Assembly: GCA_026936325.1 (NCBI GenBank)
Contig: JAPTHN010000012.1
Span: forward strand, 38,016,537-38,080,536
Direction: 5' to 3'
Length of the DNA: 64,000 bases
DNA from: Platynereis dumerilii
Taxonomy: Eukaryota > Annelida > Polychaeta > Phyllodocida > Nereididae
Made by a program: the position numbers and the translations under genes. The notes below the pieces were generated by a model that saw only the letters and a program-made list of their open reading frames with translations, did no database searches and was not told the DNA's origin. Below are positions 22,546-33,875 of the stretch, piece after piece; position 1 is the stretch's first letter; the number at the start of each line of letters is the position of its first letter.

Positions 22546-22758
22546 TATAAAAAGACGACGAGATTGCAAAGACTACTATTTCTGTAACTGTAATAATTGG
22601 CTCCTCTTGGAATAGCATTGGTATCTGGATGGAAAGATCTAATATTTTTTTACTTTCTTTTTGTTTATATGTTTATGTAAAATGATTGAAATTTCTAGAA
22701 CTGCAGTTCGGGATTATCACGTGAATATATATCCCAAGGGGAACACAGCATAAACATA

Positions 22759-23051
22759 AGGGGCCAATCAGACGATAGTTTGGAGGGGGGGGGCTATGGA
22801 CTTTACCCCCAGGACGAACTTTTTTTTTTCGGTCTCGTCAATGAACAATTTATTTCGCATGCGCACTCATGACTAACTTTTTTATCGCAATTTTAACATT
22901 ACGGTACTCCGGCTGCAGGTGGAAACAAACTTTTTTTTTATTTCGTGTGCTGAACAAACTTTTTTTTTTCAGTGTCAAGTGGGAAACAATCTTTTTTTTT
23001 CACCAGATATCCATAGCCCCCCCCCCCTTAAAGATCATCTGGTCGGCCCCT
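22759..23051 (+). mobile_element. G-run MITE, copy 1
   Basis: Ends AGGGGCCAATCAGACGAT and ATCATCTGGTCGGCCCCT are inverted. Just inside each end is a run of 9 or more G or C, then CTATGG or CCATAG. The interior has T-tracts and ACAAACTTTTTT blocks. Non-coding. Its partner lies at 23960-24242 in the opposite orientation. Confidence 0.85.
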
Positions 23052-23959
23052 AACATTGTTAATTGGTTGAGGGCTCATTTGTTAGTCACGTAGAAATGTT
23101 GCCACGTCGTTACCACAACGTGAAGTTTTTTCACAACATTTGAAAACATTACTATTATATAATGTCATGTCATTGACGTTACTTCTCAAATTGACAATGT
23201 CATTTTAATGATTTTATCGTGAACTTCTATGTAATTTTCACAAACATGAATTCCATTTCACATTTTCACAACATTGCAGTAACGTAGATATGCCCATTGG
23301 AAAAACCTGAAGCTATAATTACATTGGAAAAAGAAAAAGATGTTTTCTTACTTTCTTTTTGTTTACATTGGCTAAAATTTTCTAGAACTGTAGGTCGCGG
23401 CTTATTATTTAACTTGACACTATCGTGAATAATTTCAGCGTAATTTAAAAATATTTTTTTAATATATCTCAATTATGTATTTTATAATAATTATTTGCAG
23501 GATCAAAATTTCAACTTGTCATCCTATATATAGCAAGCATTTAAAATTTGAGATAAACATTTATCACGAATTTCCATTTCAGGGATGGGAAGCAATGAAC
23601 TGACTACAATGCATCCCTGTTTTAGGTGGCCCAATATTGCATGCTAAAAAAAAAATTCTAGAAACATAAAATAAAATACAGACCTATAATGTGTTAAGAT
23701 TATACTTTAATAGCATGAATGTGTTTCGGATAAGTAAGAAATAAATTCAGAAATGATCTGTGAGTAGCAGAAACTTCATTTGGCCACAAAACTTCTAACA
23801 AAACTAAGTCCACTAGAGTTTTTCACTGCATGCAGTGCTTCTTTACTGCCCTCTGGTGGTAATTTAGGCATTGCAACTAGAGCTGTGAGTCCTATTTGGT
23901 TATCAGCCACCCTCTTGGTGCCACTCATTGCTGCTAATATACATAATAGGAAATTGGTT

Positions 23960-24242
23960 AGGGGTCGACCAGATGACCTTGGGGGGCGGCTATGGATATT
24001 TGGTTAAAAAAAAGATTGTTTCCACTTGACACTGAAAAAAAAAGTTTGTTTAACACATGGAAATAAAAAAAAATTGTTTCCACCTGTAGTTAGGGTACCG
24101 TAATGTTAAAATTCCGATAAAAAAGTTTGTCGCGAGTGCGCATGCAAAAAAATTGTTCGTCGACGCACTGCAAACGAAAAAAAAAGTTTGTCCCGGGGGT
24201 AAAGTCCATAGCCCCCCCCCAACTATCATCTGGTCGGCCCCT
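23960..24242 (-). mobile_element. G-run MITE, copy 2 (inverted)
   Basis: Begins AGGGGTCGACCAGATGA and ends TCATCTGGTCGGCCCCT. The interior is the reverse complement of 22759-23051, including TTTCCACTTGACACTGA and the poly-A tracts. The two copies lie 0.9 kb apart and could form a large stem. Confidence 0.85.
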
Positions 24243-24419
24243 TAATTTCCAGGAAAAAGCAGAGTTCGAGAAATGTAATATTCACGAACATCTGAAAGAT
24301 GAAATTCATTTCAGCGGTTCTTCAGTGAAGGTGAAGAATTGATAGTCTAACAATATTTTTACATAATTATGATTGTGGACAAAACCCTGTCACAGATGCA
24401 GCTAGAAACTTAATTGTTG

Positions 24420-24877
24420 TAGGGTAAGTTTCCTTGAGTCGGACACTTTGAGGGTGTAACCTTGGGTCAGACAATTTTTGTCCGGTTGTATTGGCAAATT
24501 GAGAGCTCCAATTCAGATATTATATTTGGTGACAATCTTTAGCTTAAGACCTCCTTTATCTGTTCAAAAAGTATCAGTATGATACAAACAAGTATAGTGG
24601 GTTAGTCTTGGCCCTCATGATTGGGGTAAAAATTGTGTTTTTCCCTTTTATCTCTGATCAAAAGGTTGTGTATTTTTTGTGAATTATGTCAGATTGATGA
24701 GCCTTTGGTTGGGCAATGATATTCGTTTGACTTCAGGCTCCGTAACACACAAAACGAAGCTCAATCTGTTTTGTGCTCAAGTATAGTTTCTTTAAAGGAA
24801 CTGAAATGGTAGTTTGTGGCTTTATTTCTAAATGCATTTTATATAGGGAGACAGCTGTCCGACTCCAGTAAACCCTA
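24420..24877. mobile_element. MITE with TAGGGT...GAGTCGGACA ends
   Basis: The left end TAGGGTAAGTTTCCTTGAGT with CGGACA pairs with a right end whose complement reads TAGGGTTTACTGGAGTCGG. A 458-bp interior without coding capacity. A target duplication is not evident. Confidence 0.6.
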
Positions 24878-24879
24878 GA

Positions 24880-26640
24880 TTCGGTGGTTTTGTAAACCAA
24901 ATTGCTAATTAATGTGTATTACAATTATAAGAAAAACGTTTAATACTAGGCCCTGGATAACCTATAACCCACAGACCAAACAAAATGTCACTTTCTAAAT
25001 ATGTCACAAATGAAAAATGTATCTTCCAGTACCAGTTTGCAATGCCTGGGAGATAAAAATTTAATCTGACCATTTGAACAGATATCTTAAATCGGGATTT
25101 TTTCCTCTCTGCAATTTTATGAGCTCTTATTAGTGGTAAAATACAATCATGTCTTGGCCTTGGGATTTCAAGTGGTCAGATTATAGAACAAACATGTGCC
25201 CCTTTCTAGCTAAATTCTTAGTCAGTCTTGTCCTTTGCCAAATATGGACACTGATGACGTCATTGATGGTCACGTGTCTAATGACCTTGGGTGACCCTGT
25301 CAGAACTCATCAGGTCCTGCTGCAGAGTCTATTGGTCGAAGACAAGACAATGAACCAGTGGATTAAGAACTTGTTTAGTTGTTTCAACACATTGGAAATT
25401 AATATGTCTGTAACAATTTATTGAAATATGCTGTGTAATTCAGTGTTGTTCTGGAACTCTGACATGTGGTTCTCTGATAAAGTTATACAACATAGTCTTA
25501 ATTATGCAACCTAAATCAATGAGAGTAAATGATTACATCTGATAGCTGCTGAGATATTTTGGTAGTATATGACAATTTTCAAGGATATTTCTGGATTTAT
25601 TATACCCAAGAATATTACAGTGAAACGTTTGGGCACCCTGACTAAGACCATAGCGTCTAAATTGATGATTAACTACATCGTTCAAGTTTTAAAAAACATT
25701 ATTTTTGTTTTATATGATTGAGGAAAACACTCTTACATGAAATAATGACTGATCATGCCTCTGAAATGAATGGAATAACACAATCGCAAAAACTATGGGA
25801 CAGCATCCGTGGGTTTGGTTGAGACCGGTGTATTACGTCCCCAATCGAAAAGGTAATGTATAGCCTACAGCTATTTCATTGCGAATAGTTTTTTACATTC
25901 AGTTGTTTGATTAATGATGTCATTACAGGCCCAATACGTCACATTTAGTGAATAGTCAATTTGTCATAGGGATGCACAACTACCTATTTCACTTACAATC
26001 CTATAGGCCTGCCAATACTGTATTTTGTTGCCGATATCATACCACCGATACTGGAACATCCCTAGTGAGTAGTGATTAATTTAGTCTTTCAACTGTTTGA
26101 GTATCATTGCTGTCACTACTTGTCATGTCATGTATATATGCTATAACATACATAAATATACATTTTACATTGATACGAATAATGATAACAAGCCCTTTTT
26201 GTCCCTATTTTATATCCGCATGCAGAGATTTTCTATTTGTCCAGCAAAAATATTTTTGACCACTTAGTCAGAATTACCAGTACCCCATAACTATCCAATT
26301 CAGTGTCTGTTTGTCGTTCTATCTAAAACACAACTTTGCAAAATAATTATTTCATTGATTTATGACGTATATCATTTGGTGTTACTATAAATATCCTGCC
26401 TGGGGCAGATTTACCTGTTAATGAATTCACATCACAGTCCTACATATAATATACAAGAAATGGGACAGTTCTGTGTTGAATGATAATTGCTAACGTCAGC
26501 AAAATTGTTGGACAGGTCTGTCTGAATGTACAGATATGTCATTTGTGTACATCCAGTTATGTTATGGAGTGCATTAGTGTTTTCTGCAACTTTAATTACT
26601 TGATAGGTGTAACCTAATATGCATCATGAGATTCATGAGA
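24880..26640. other. Gene-free interval
   Basis: A 91-codon frame at 25149-25424 has no recognised similarity and no splice support. Otherwise AT-rich with no repeats that I can define. Confidence 0.5.
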
Positions 26641-26909
26641 TTAATGCCTAGTTCACACGGAGACGTAACAGAGGGTTCTTGTTGCGGCGCTTCTTGCTTT
26701 TCCAGGAAAGTGGGAGGTTTTTAAACTACATTCAACAATTCGGCGACGATATTTTCGTCTACGACGCGTCTTAAACTTCCTTGCCTCAAGTTCCTAGAAA
26801 TCACGTGACCTAATGGTGAAGCAAGAACTTGCTTCACGAAAGATTCAACCTGTTGAATCTTTACGAAGCAAGAAGCCACGATGCAAAAAACCTAAAAGAC
26901 CCCCAAAAT

Positions 26910-26993
26910 GCTTGGGCGAAGGTAGAGACAGCTTGGGCGAAGTTAGAGGCAGGTTGGGCGAAGCTAGAGAGTGCTTGGGCGAGGCTATTTATC
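26910..26993 (+). repeat. 21-bp minisatellite
   Basis: Four units of the form GCTTGGGCGAAGNTAGAGNCA in exact 21-bp register; looser copies continue at about 27090-27190. In one frame they read as a 7-residue repeat (AWAKLEx), which looks like a coiled-coil heptad, but the frame is closed soon after. Confidence 0.85.
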
Positions 26994-27334
26994 ATTGAGT
27001 CAATGGAACTTCGGCGAAAAAAGAGAACAACTCGCCGTCGCAAACAAGCTGTTGAAACGCCGAAACAGCAACTTGCTTCACCGTAACAGGTATTTGCTTG
27101 GGCGTAATTGAAGATTAGGGCGAAGTAAGAGGATGCTAGGGCGAAGCAAGAGGATGCTAGGGCGAACCAAGAGACTCCTTGGGCGAACCTAGTTTAACAT
27201 TGAAGCAATGGAACTGCACCGAGGCTCCTCACAACTCGCCGACACAAGTCTCTTCTTGCCTCGTCAGAAATTACGAGCCATTCGGCGTAGAAAACGAGAG
27301 CCTCGTCGTAATAGGAACCATCAACGACGATTTA

Positions 27335-28324
27335 CGAGGGGCGTTCAGAAAGTTCTGACCAATTTTTTTGAGAGATGCTTATATTTGAGCTAGAGTCTTC
27401 AAATTTTCAGGAATACATCTTGAGGTATCAAGGAAAAAAATGGCCAAGCACCTTTGAAACACAATATATTTAAGTTGTTATTTTGTTGCCATGGATACAG
27501 CAAGATAGGGAACCCAGCGCCGTTCATTTTTCTAGTGAACTTAGCGTTGTATTTTCCCTGAAATCCAGGGTCAAATTATGTTAAAAGGACTGCAAACCTG
27601 TGCAGGGCCTACTGGCAATTGTGATTGTAACTTTATGATGTCACAATGTTGTGCCAATCCATTGTTTAGCCATTTAAACCTGATTTTTGCATTGTAAAGA
27701 GTGATTTTATATGAGCGTTTTACATGGACCCGAAACGCGATCAGAGAGCTTCATTCGAATTGTGTTTTCTCACAGGAAAGAATGGTACACAAACCCAGGA
27801 TCTCATTAGGACAACATTTCTAGATACATCGATGATGATTTAGCACCATGTGACTGTTGTTTATTCCCTAATCTAAAAGATAAGCTGGGAGGTGAAAGAT
27901 ATGCTACAAATCAGGACTTTTGACATGCCATATCCAGGGTTTTCTAAGTTAAGACTTTGAAAATTGCTTCACCGAGTAGATTGAAGGATGCCAAATTTGT
28001 TTCATACCACAGAGAGTACTTTGAAAAATTGTGAAGCTGCTGGTCAACATCTGTGTTCACAATTAATTGTGTATATGCAACAAATTTTATGGCGATTTAC
28101 TCAGCCAAATTGTTGAGTTTTGTATGAAAAATTAAGCTGCGCTGCCTACCCCAAGGTGTGGTTTCCATGGTAACAGAAAAGTAAGTTAAACATTGGCCAC
28201 GGATGTAATATTTTCAGGATCAATGGCTATACACCTGAATTTTGGACTGTGAAAATTTCATTTAAGTACATCTAAGAGAAAGGCCTGCTACAAAAATTGG
28301 TCAGAACTTCCTGAACACCCCTCG
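27335..28324. mobile_element. Tc1/mariner-type element, non-autonomous
   Basis: CGAGGGGCGTTCAGAAAGTT at the left pairs with the complement of AACTTCCTGAACACCCCTCG at the right, and TA lies on both sides (27333-27334, 28325-28326). The 990-bp interior has no long transposase frame. It interrupts the outer element 26644-28450. A shorter, decayed relative is at 31990-32364. Confidence 0.8.
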
Positions 28325-28607
28325 TATAACGTCTAATTGATTATATAATTGTCCAAAAATGGCTTGAAACGCCGAAAGTTGGCGAAACTTTACTTCCTGG
28401 CACCTGGTCAGCTTCGCCGTCACTTAACCACTCTCGTGAGAACTAAGCATTATAAGGAAACTAATAAACTAGCAGTTCGATACTGACCATATAGGCAATT
28501 TAATTATGCATACACCTTGAAGTGTGGGAAAGGGGTTATATTTCCTCTACTTCCACTCTTGGCATCCATTCCTGAGTCACAAATTCGATTCAAGATCTTG
28601 CCAGGTA

Positions 28608-30284
28608 GCGGGGCAGGTAAGTAAAAAAATAGTGCATTTATACATTGAAGCATGAAACTTGGCGCACACTTAAAAAACATCTGTACAAACATATTTGGAT
28701 AGGGAGCCACTTCAGATTTAGCTTAGGTGGCTACTGGCAGCCATTTTCCAAAATGGCGGTCAATTCTTCCACTTTGCTGCTTTCTGTGTATTTTCTACAA
28801 ATAGAATACATGTAAATATTGTTTTTTATTGCTTCTCTAAGCATTCCGTACATTACTATAACATTTTTTGGTAGCCTTGGTCTATTTTCAGGTTTGTTGG
28901 AATCCTTTTTGTTAGAAATATTGATTCAAACACTGGATTTCGCGGTTACGGATGGTTACACCAATTCTCTATAAAACAAAATAAATTACATATTTGAATT
29001 CCTTGTAAGAAGAGCTTTCAAATGAATGGTCGCATCAATGGGTTTCATAAACTTGGTGCGAAAATGGAAAAAATGAAAATAAAATGATTTTTGAAGATTT
29101 TGTTGTTTCTTTAATTTTGACAAAAACTATTGATGCGACCATTCATTTGAAAGCTCTTCTTACAAAGAATTCAAATATGTAGTCAGTTTTAAAATCAAAT
29201 GAGATTTCATGAAACTATGGGAAACCGCGAAAATGATACATTTTCTTCAACAGTTCTAACAAAATGGACCCTGACTACCCTAAAATTCCTCAGTTCAATC
29301 CAGAAATCAATTGATAATGTTCTTTAGATCTGTAGAACGATTAATGAGCACTGTTTCGATACTTTGATAATGTAGGCACTTCACAGAAAGCAGGAAAAGG
29401 AGAAAATTAGCCGCCATTTTGGAAAATGGCTGCCATGGGTCAACCAGGTCAAATCTGAAGTGGCTCCCTATCTAAATATTTTCTTTAAGACGTTCTCCAG
29501 TGAGTTAATGTAAAAAGTTAGGCAAAATCACCATAAATCTGAATTATTCACTTTTCTGTGAACTGTAAAGGCATAAAATAATAATTTCCTTAAAATATTC
29601 ATGAAAAATAACTTTTTTGTCTCAGGCTGGAAATATTTGTGCTTTCAATTTCAGTCAATTATAGGCCTATAAATAGCCTATAAAGAGCCATATTTGGCAC
29701 CCACCCCTGGAGCCACGCTATGGCAACAGCTATAACAAAACTAATTTTTAATATTGTTTTCTGAGGCCTCCAAAAACAATTATATGGAGGGACAATTTTG
29801 AGATAGCCCTTTTTTTGGTAAAAAACAAGCAAAACATTGTTTTCCCGCCCAAAACGAGGCTGAAATTTTGGCGGGAAAACCAGTTTTTGGCTATTTTTAG
29901 ACCAATAAGGGGCTATCTCAAATTGTCCCTCTACAAAATTGATTTTTTAGGCCTTAGAAAACATTACTAACAATTTTTTTTGTTATAGCTGTTGCCATTG
30001 GGTGGCGCCAGGGGTGTGTGCCAAATATGGCAATTTATAGGCTATTCATAGGCCTATAATGCCCTGAAATGGCATGAAGGCAAATATTAATTTTCATGAA
30101 TATTTAAAAGAAATAATCCTTCTGTGGATTAAAACATCACAGGGAGTTAAATAATTTGGAATTTTGCCAATTTTTGCCTTAATTTTTACATTAAGTCACT
30201 GGAGTTTTTGAAATGTGTGGAAAGTTTCATGCTTCTATGTATAAATGCACTATTACTCCCCTATTCATGACAAATCTGCCCCGC
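28608..30284. mobile_element. TA-flanked foldback, copy 1 (interrupted)
   Basis: The left end GCGGGGCAGGTAAGTAAAAA and right end ATTCATGACAAATCTGCCCC pair, and TA flanks both ends. The arms continue inward for about 480 bp (GCATGAAACTTGGC, GGGAGCCACTTCAGATTT, CCATTTTCCAAAATGG, AAGAGCTTTCAAATGA and complements), so the whole element is one hairpin. The right arm is split by a second foldback at 29495-30204. Uninterrupted copy: 34367-35343. Confidence 0.9.
29495..30204. mobile_element. Foldback nested inside foldback copy 1
   Basis: The left end CTCCAGTGAGTTAATGTAAA is complementary to the right end TTTACATTAAGTCACTGGAG apart from one base. Inner blocks such as TATAGGCCTATAAATAG, GGCAACAGCTATAAC and GATAGCCC pair with matching complements, around a loop with GGCGGGAAAA. 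The undisturbed sister site in copy 2 (about 35258-35275) shows where it went in; the duplicated target is only two or three T-rich bases at most. Confidence 0.88.
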
Positions 30285-30289
30285 TAAAA

Positions 30290-30430
30290 GCATCCATGCA
30301 GAGTCCCAGACCATTGTTGGACAGAAGTTTCAATCATCCTTTGCCTCATTTGTGTGTCCTCCTGCAGACTTTATGAGCCTATAGTGCACAAATACAAGTC
30401 ATAAAGCTCCTATCATCCATTCATCCCAAC
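30290..30430 (+). mobile_element. SINE family A, 3' fragment
   Basis: TTGTTGGACAGAAG, TTTCAATCATCCTTTGCCTC and a CATCCATTCATCCC tail match the other family A copies. The tRNA head is missing. It abuts the end of foldback copy 1. Confidence 0.75.
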
Positions 30431-30493
30431 AATAATAAATAAACTTTTTTATCGATGAAGATACAATATTGAATTTGCTTTGTGTCGTTTCAG

Positions 30494-31428
30494 TTCCGGT
30501 GCCAAGAAGAAATGTTTATGCCAATCCATGGAAACACTTCGTTACTTCATCTGTAATTGGTGATCGTCAAGCAAATCATCCAACAGGTGTCACTGTAAGC
30601 GCTACTGTCAGTTCTTCAACACCAGATGTCAGTAGTGGAGAATATGCAAATTATCACCAGAGGGAGGGAAATTCAAATTTGGCTACAAGAGGATTAAATG
30701 ATGATGATGTGTTATACGATTCACCGATGATGAAAGAGAGTAGCGATAAAAGTGATTTGAATGATGGTTCATTTTTGGACAGACTTCAACTTGCTGTGCC
30801 ATACATTGTGATATTTGTAGCAGCAATAACTGTGGTGTTTATAAGCTTCTGCATTCATCGAAAGAAGTTCAAAGAACGAATGAGCCACCGTCAACATCTG
30901 AGGAGTATAAACGACGATAGGGTGCAGCACGATCTAGAGACACGTCGAAACGCAATCACCACCCCAATATCTCAGCCTCGGATGGAGATGATGGTTCCGT
31001 TTAGACTTGACGTCGCTCAGTTGATGGTTGAAATAGAACGTCAGCAATGTTTCCGCTATAACAGCAGCAGTGCCGATTCGTGCGAACTGGGCATAATGCC
31101 ACCAGGATATTACTCTACTCTATACAGACGTAGTTCTATTTACGCTGCTTACAATCCAGATAAACTTGAAGCTATACACAACCAAAAGACTAAAAGTAAG
31201 GCTGGCAACACAGACAAACCGAACCCGGCTCGTAGAGGAGCACGTGTTCAATTCGCCAAAAAGGCAAAACCAAAATCAAACATTAAGATAATTGATGACA
31301 TTGCCTGTTATGACACTTATCAGACATCATCTGCGACCACAATGCAAAACAAACCTGACTTGACATCCAGGAAATCTATGAAAACAGCTTTCACTGTGTT
31401 TAACGCCTTGTCAAAAATGAAAAGATGA
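30494..31428 (+). CDS. Terminal exon, single-pass membrane protein
   Basis: A 3' splice site (TTTGTGTCGTTTCAG ending at 30493) opens a frame of about 310 codons that runs to a TGA at 31426. An in-frame ATG at 30469 lies in the intron side of this site, so I prefer exon over a single-exon start. The order is a Ser/Thr-rich, presumably extracellular juxtamembrane stretch of about 95 residues, then one membrane segment (LQLAVPYIVIFVAAITVVFI), a basic stop-transfer HRKKFKER, and a cytoplasmic tail of about 190 residues with several Tyr and Ser sites and a Lys/Arg-rich end (FNALSKMKR). This suits a type I receptor or adhesion protein whose ectodomain is encoded upstream. No tail domain recognised. 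Composition and length argue for a real host gene. Confidence 0.7.
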
Positions 31429-31732
31429 TTGTTGAATGTAGGCCTATGCTTCAATGGGTTCGTCTTCTTTGCTTTGACAGATAATTTCCAGGAACAAAAC
31501 ACATCTGAATTTATATTCTGAATCATCAACTTAAATCACTTGACAATTTGAAACAGTTTTGAAAGAATTACAAGAATTAACAGCCACATTTACTTGAAAA
31601 GCTATGACATATATAAGCCTATATTCTTTTGGAAGTTTTTGAAATGACTCGGACTGATGACCTGAATTTTGTACTTTGTTTGCTATTCAAATCAACCAGA
31701 CCTTCAACAGACTTTATTCATACTGCATTGTA

Positions 31733-31738
31733 AATAAA
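31733..31738 (+). promoter_or_regulatory. Polyadenylation signal
   Basis: AATAAA about 305 bp after the stop codon of the membrane-protein exon, in a plausible 3' UTR. Confidence 0.6.
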
Positions 31739-31989
31739 ACATTTCAATCCAAGGTTTCTAAGTTGATCTCCTCGTTAAAATGAGAGAGACTATACTATAT
31801 TCGATATAAGTTAAACTAGGATTAATTGCTCAGCTTGAAGCTTTCGGAATTTGGATTTTTGGGGCCACTAAGATGATCATTTAACAAAATATGTAAATTG
31901 AAAGAATCTTGAAACTACAGAAATCTAAACTTGAAGACAACAAATCCAAATTTATGCTCTCCAAAAATATGTTAAAGCTTATATACGAA

Positions 31990-32364
31990 ACGGTGCTGTT
32001 CAAAAAGTTCTGTAAAAATTTTGTGACATACCTTTCCCTCTGAAGTGTCTTTAGGAAAACACAATGATAGGTCCTAAACCAGACAAAGCAATTTTTGCAA
32101 TGATAATTTGTTTATTTAACCTAACTTCCACAATTTTTCAGAGATTCGGCTTGCTGAATTTCATCAAACAAATTGAGCAGCACTTGGTGCATTGACATTT
32201 TGTTTCCTTGGCAACAGAGTGGTAATTTAAATATTTCCAAAATACTGTATTTGAAAAATAGTAACTGCTTGTATTTTATTCTGTGAAATTTCACTCACGC
32301 AGAGCTACTTCAAATATAGAGACACATCATATGAATTGGTCAGAGCTTTCTGAACAGCCCTCAT
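31990..32364. mobile_element. Decayed relative of the 27335 element
   Basis: GGTGCTGTTCAAAAAGTTCT at the left and GGTCAGAGCTTTCTGAACAG followed by CCCTC at the right are inverted. They resemble the ends of 27335-28324, and the interior shares TTGGCAACAGAGTGG-like sequence. Clear TA flanks are not preserved. Confidence 0.6.
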
Positions 32365-32400
32365 TTTCTTAGACAAGCAACTATCAACCCAAGTGCTATC

Positions 32401-32668
32401 TAGCTTGGTGGCAGAGTGGTTTTAAAAGGTGCCCAGCTGCTCCTCTGAAGGTTTTGCTTTCAGGAGTTCGAACCGATGCATACAATTTTTAAAATGCCTA
32501 TAAACCGAACAAAATCCCAGCTGGATGTCATTGAGACAAGCAAAAGATTTCTCACATGGGGTAAATGAGTAACCTGCTGAGGACTCACGCTCTCTCTCTA
32601 GTCTCATCAATCAACCCTCATGAGTGCCAAGAACAGTTATTGTGCTTAGAGGGCAATATATATCTGTA
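32401..32668 (+). mobile_element. SINE family B (tRNA-derived), deleted copy
   Basis: A box TGGTGGCAGAGTGG, B box GAGTTCGAACC, then CAAAATCCCAGCTGGATGTC, TCACATGGGGTAAATG and GGACTCACGCTCTCTCTCT. Compared with 55940-56275 it lacks about 45 bp after GGATGTC. Its tail runs into the start of the SGNH-like relic. Confidence 0.8.
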
Positions 32669-33110
32669 TAGTCCTGTTGTTGTACAGCGCAACTTCCTCT
32701 TCCAGATCACTCTGCATTTCTTCATACAGATGCGTGAACTCTAGACGACTTGTCCTCCTTCTGTTCAGACAGTGACTATTCCACGCTGCTAAATCCATGG
32801 GAATTAAAGGACAGAATATTGGCGTATTGGTTGCATATTGGTTGAAAGTATACGCCGCTAAGTCCGCTTCTTCTTTCTGAAAAATGACTTCTTCGTAGTT
32901 CACTCCTCTGCGCTTGTTAGTAATGTTGCAAATACTAACCCAAATGTAAAAGTGTGGTTTTTCGTTAAACTCCCCATGGTGCATTATAACCAAGTCATCA
33001 ACCAGCTCATTCATACTTTCTATCTTCCCACCAGGACGAGCCCAAACATCGTACTCCAACATCCGCGGCATAACATCCCTAAACCCTCGAGCCCTGCTGT
33101 CACCAATAAT
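32646..33110 (-). pseudogene. SGNH/GDSL-hydrolase-like relic
   Basis: The minus-strand frame reads IIGDSRARGFRDV directly before a Met-led 141-residue stretch with VWARPGGKIESMNELVDDL. G-D-S followed by a helical segment is the block I signature of SGNH hydrolases (nucleophile Ser), and the following WARPGG-type turn occurs in SGNH-like proteins often found in mobile-element families of marine invertebrates. The C-terminal end runs into SINE B, which caps the frame with a few foreign residues. It is a remnant of a larger gene or element; I cannot assign substrate or parent. Confidence 0.5.
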
Positions 33111-33239
33111 ACAACTCTACTTACAGTACCTTCTTGATATCTGTGCAAAGCGCTCCTGAATAAGTTTCAAGATTTAAAAAATTCAACAACAAAACCGGAA
33201 GCGCACGCTAATAGAGCAGGGTCAGGAGATCTTGATTGC

Positions 33240-33875
33240 ATGGAAGAAAATGATATTTCAATTGAAGTGGCAGACCCCAAAAACCCATGTATGGACCCTG
33301 TAGTGCAGCTCCAATGCTCCATCCAAATTATGAGCGAAAATAGGTGAAATATAGCCTACCTGTGCCGGCCATATCGAAATCCCGATTTAAAAGGTCAACT
33401 TGGACTAATTGAAAAAAAAAGAAAATGGATATCATAATTGAATTCTCAGAGACCCAAAAAACCCATGTTCGGCCCAAACAGTGGCGATAAATCCCAATTA
33501 GGAGCGAAAATAAGTGAAATACACCTTTGGCAGCCATTTTGAATTGCTGCTTGGACACTATTTCGGTAGAAAAGTGTAGATGGACTGTGCTGAATATCAT
33601 AATGGAGTACTGAGACCCCAAAAAACCCATGTCTGGGTCCAAATAGTGGCGATATATCCCAATTAGGAGCGAAAATAGGTGAAATACACCTTTGGCGGCC
33701 ATTTTGAATTGAAGCTTGGACACTATCTTGGTAGGAAAATGTAAATGAACTATACTGGATGTCATAATGGAATTCTAAGACCCCAATACATGTTTGGGCC
33801 TAAGCAGCGGTGGCGATCAATCCCAATTAAAAGCGAAAATAGGTGAAATACACCTTTGGCGGCCATTTTGAAAAA
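33240..33875 (+). repeat. 165-bp tandem repeat
   Basis: About 3.5 units anchored on CACCTTTGGCGGCCATTTTG at 33522, 33687 and 33851 (spacing 165 and 164), each also with CCCATGT and AGGAGCGAAAATAGGTGAAA. The first unit is more diverged. The minus-strand frame translates as two near-identical blocks (KMAAKGVFHLFSLLIGIYRH), an artefact of the repeat. Confidence 0.85.

Larger units (their letters stand above)
26644..28450. mobile_element. Interrupted DNA transposon, outer unit
   Basis: The left end ATGCCTAGTTCACACGGAGA matches the complement of the right end, CTCTCGTGAGAACTAAGCAT, with few changes. Between them, about 800 bp of GC-richer DNA with arginine-rich short frames and a 21-bp minisatellite is split by the TA-flanked element at 27335-28324. 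Flanking TTA and TAT triplets hint at a Harbinger-like target, weakly. Confidence 0.6.

Noticed and set aside
33328-33765. 145-codon minus-strand frame with duplicated blocks
   Set aside because: Product of the 165-bp tandem repeat whose length is divisible by three.
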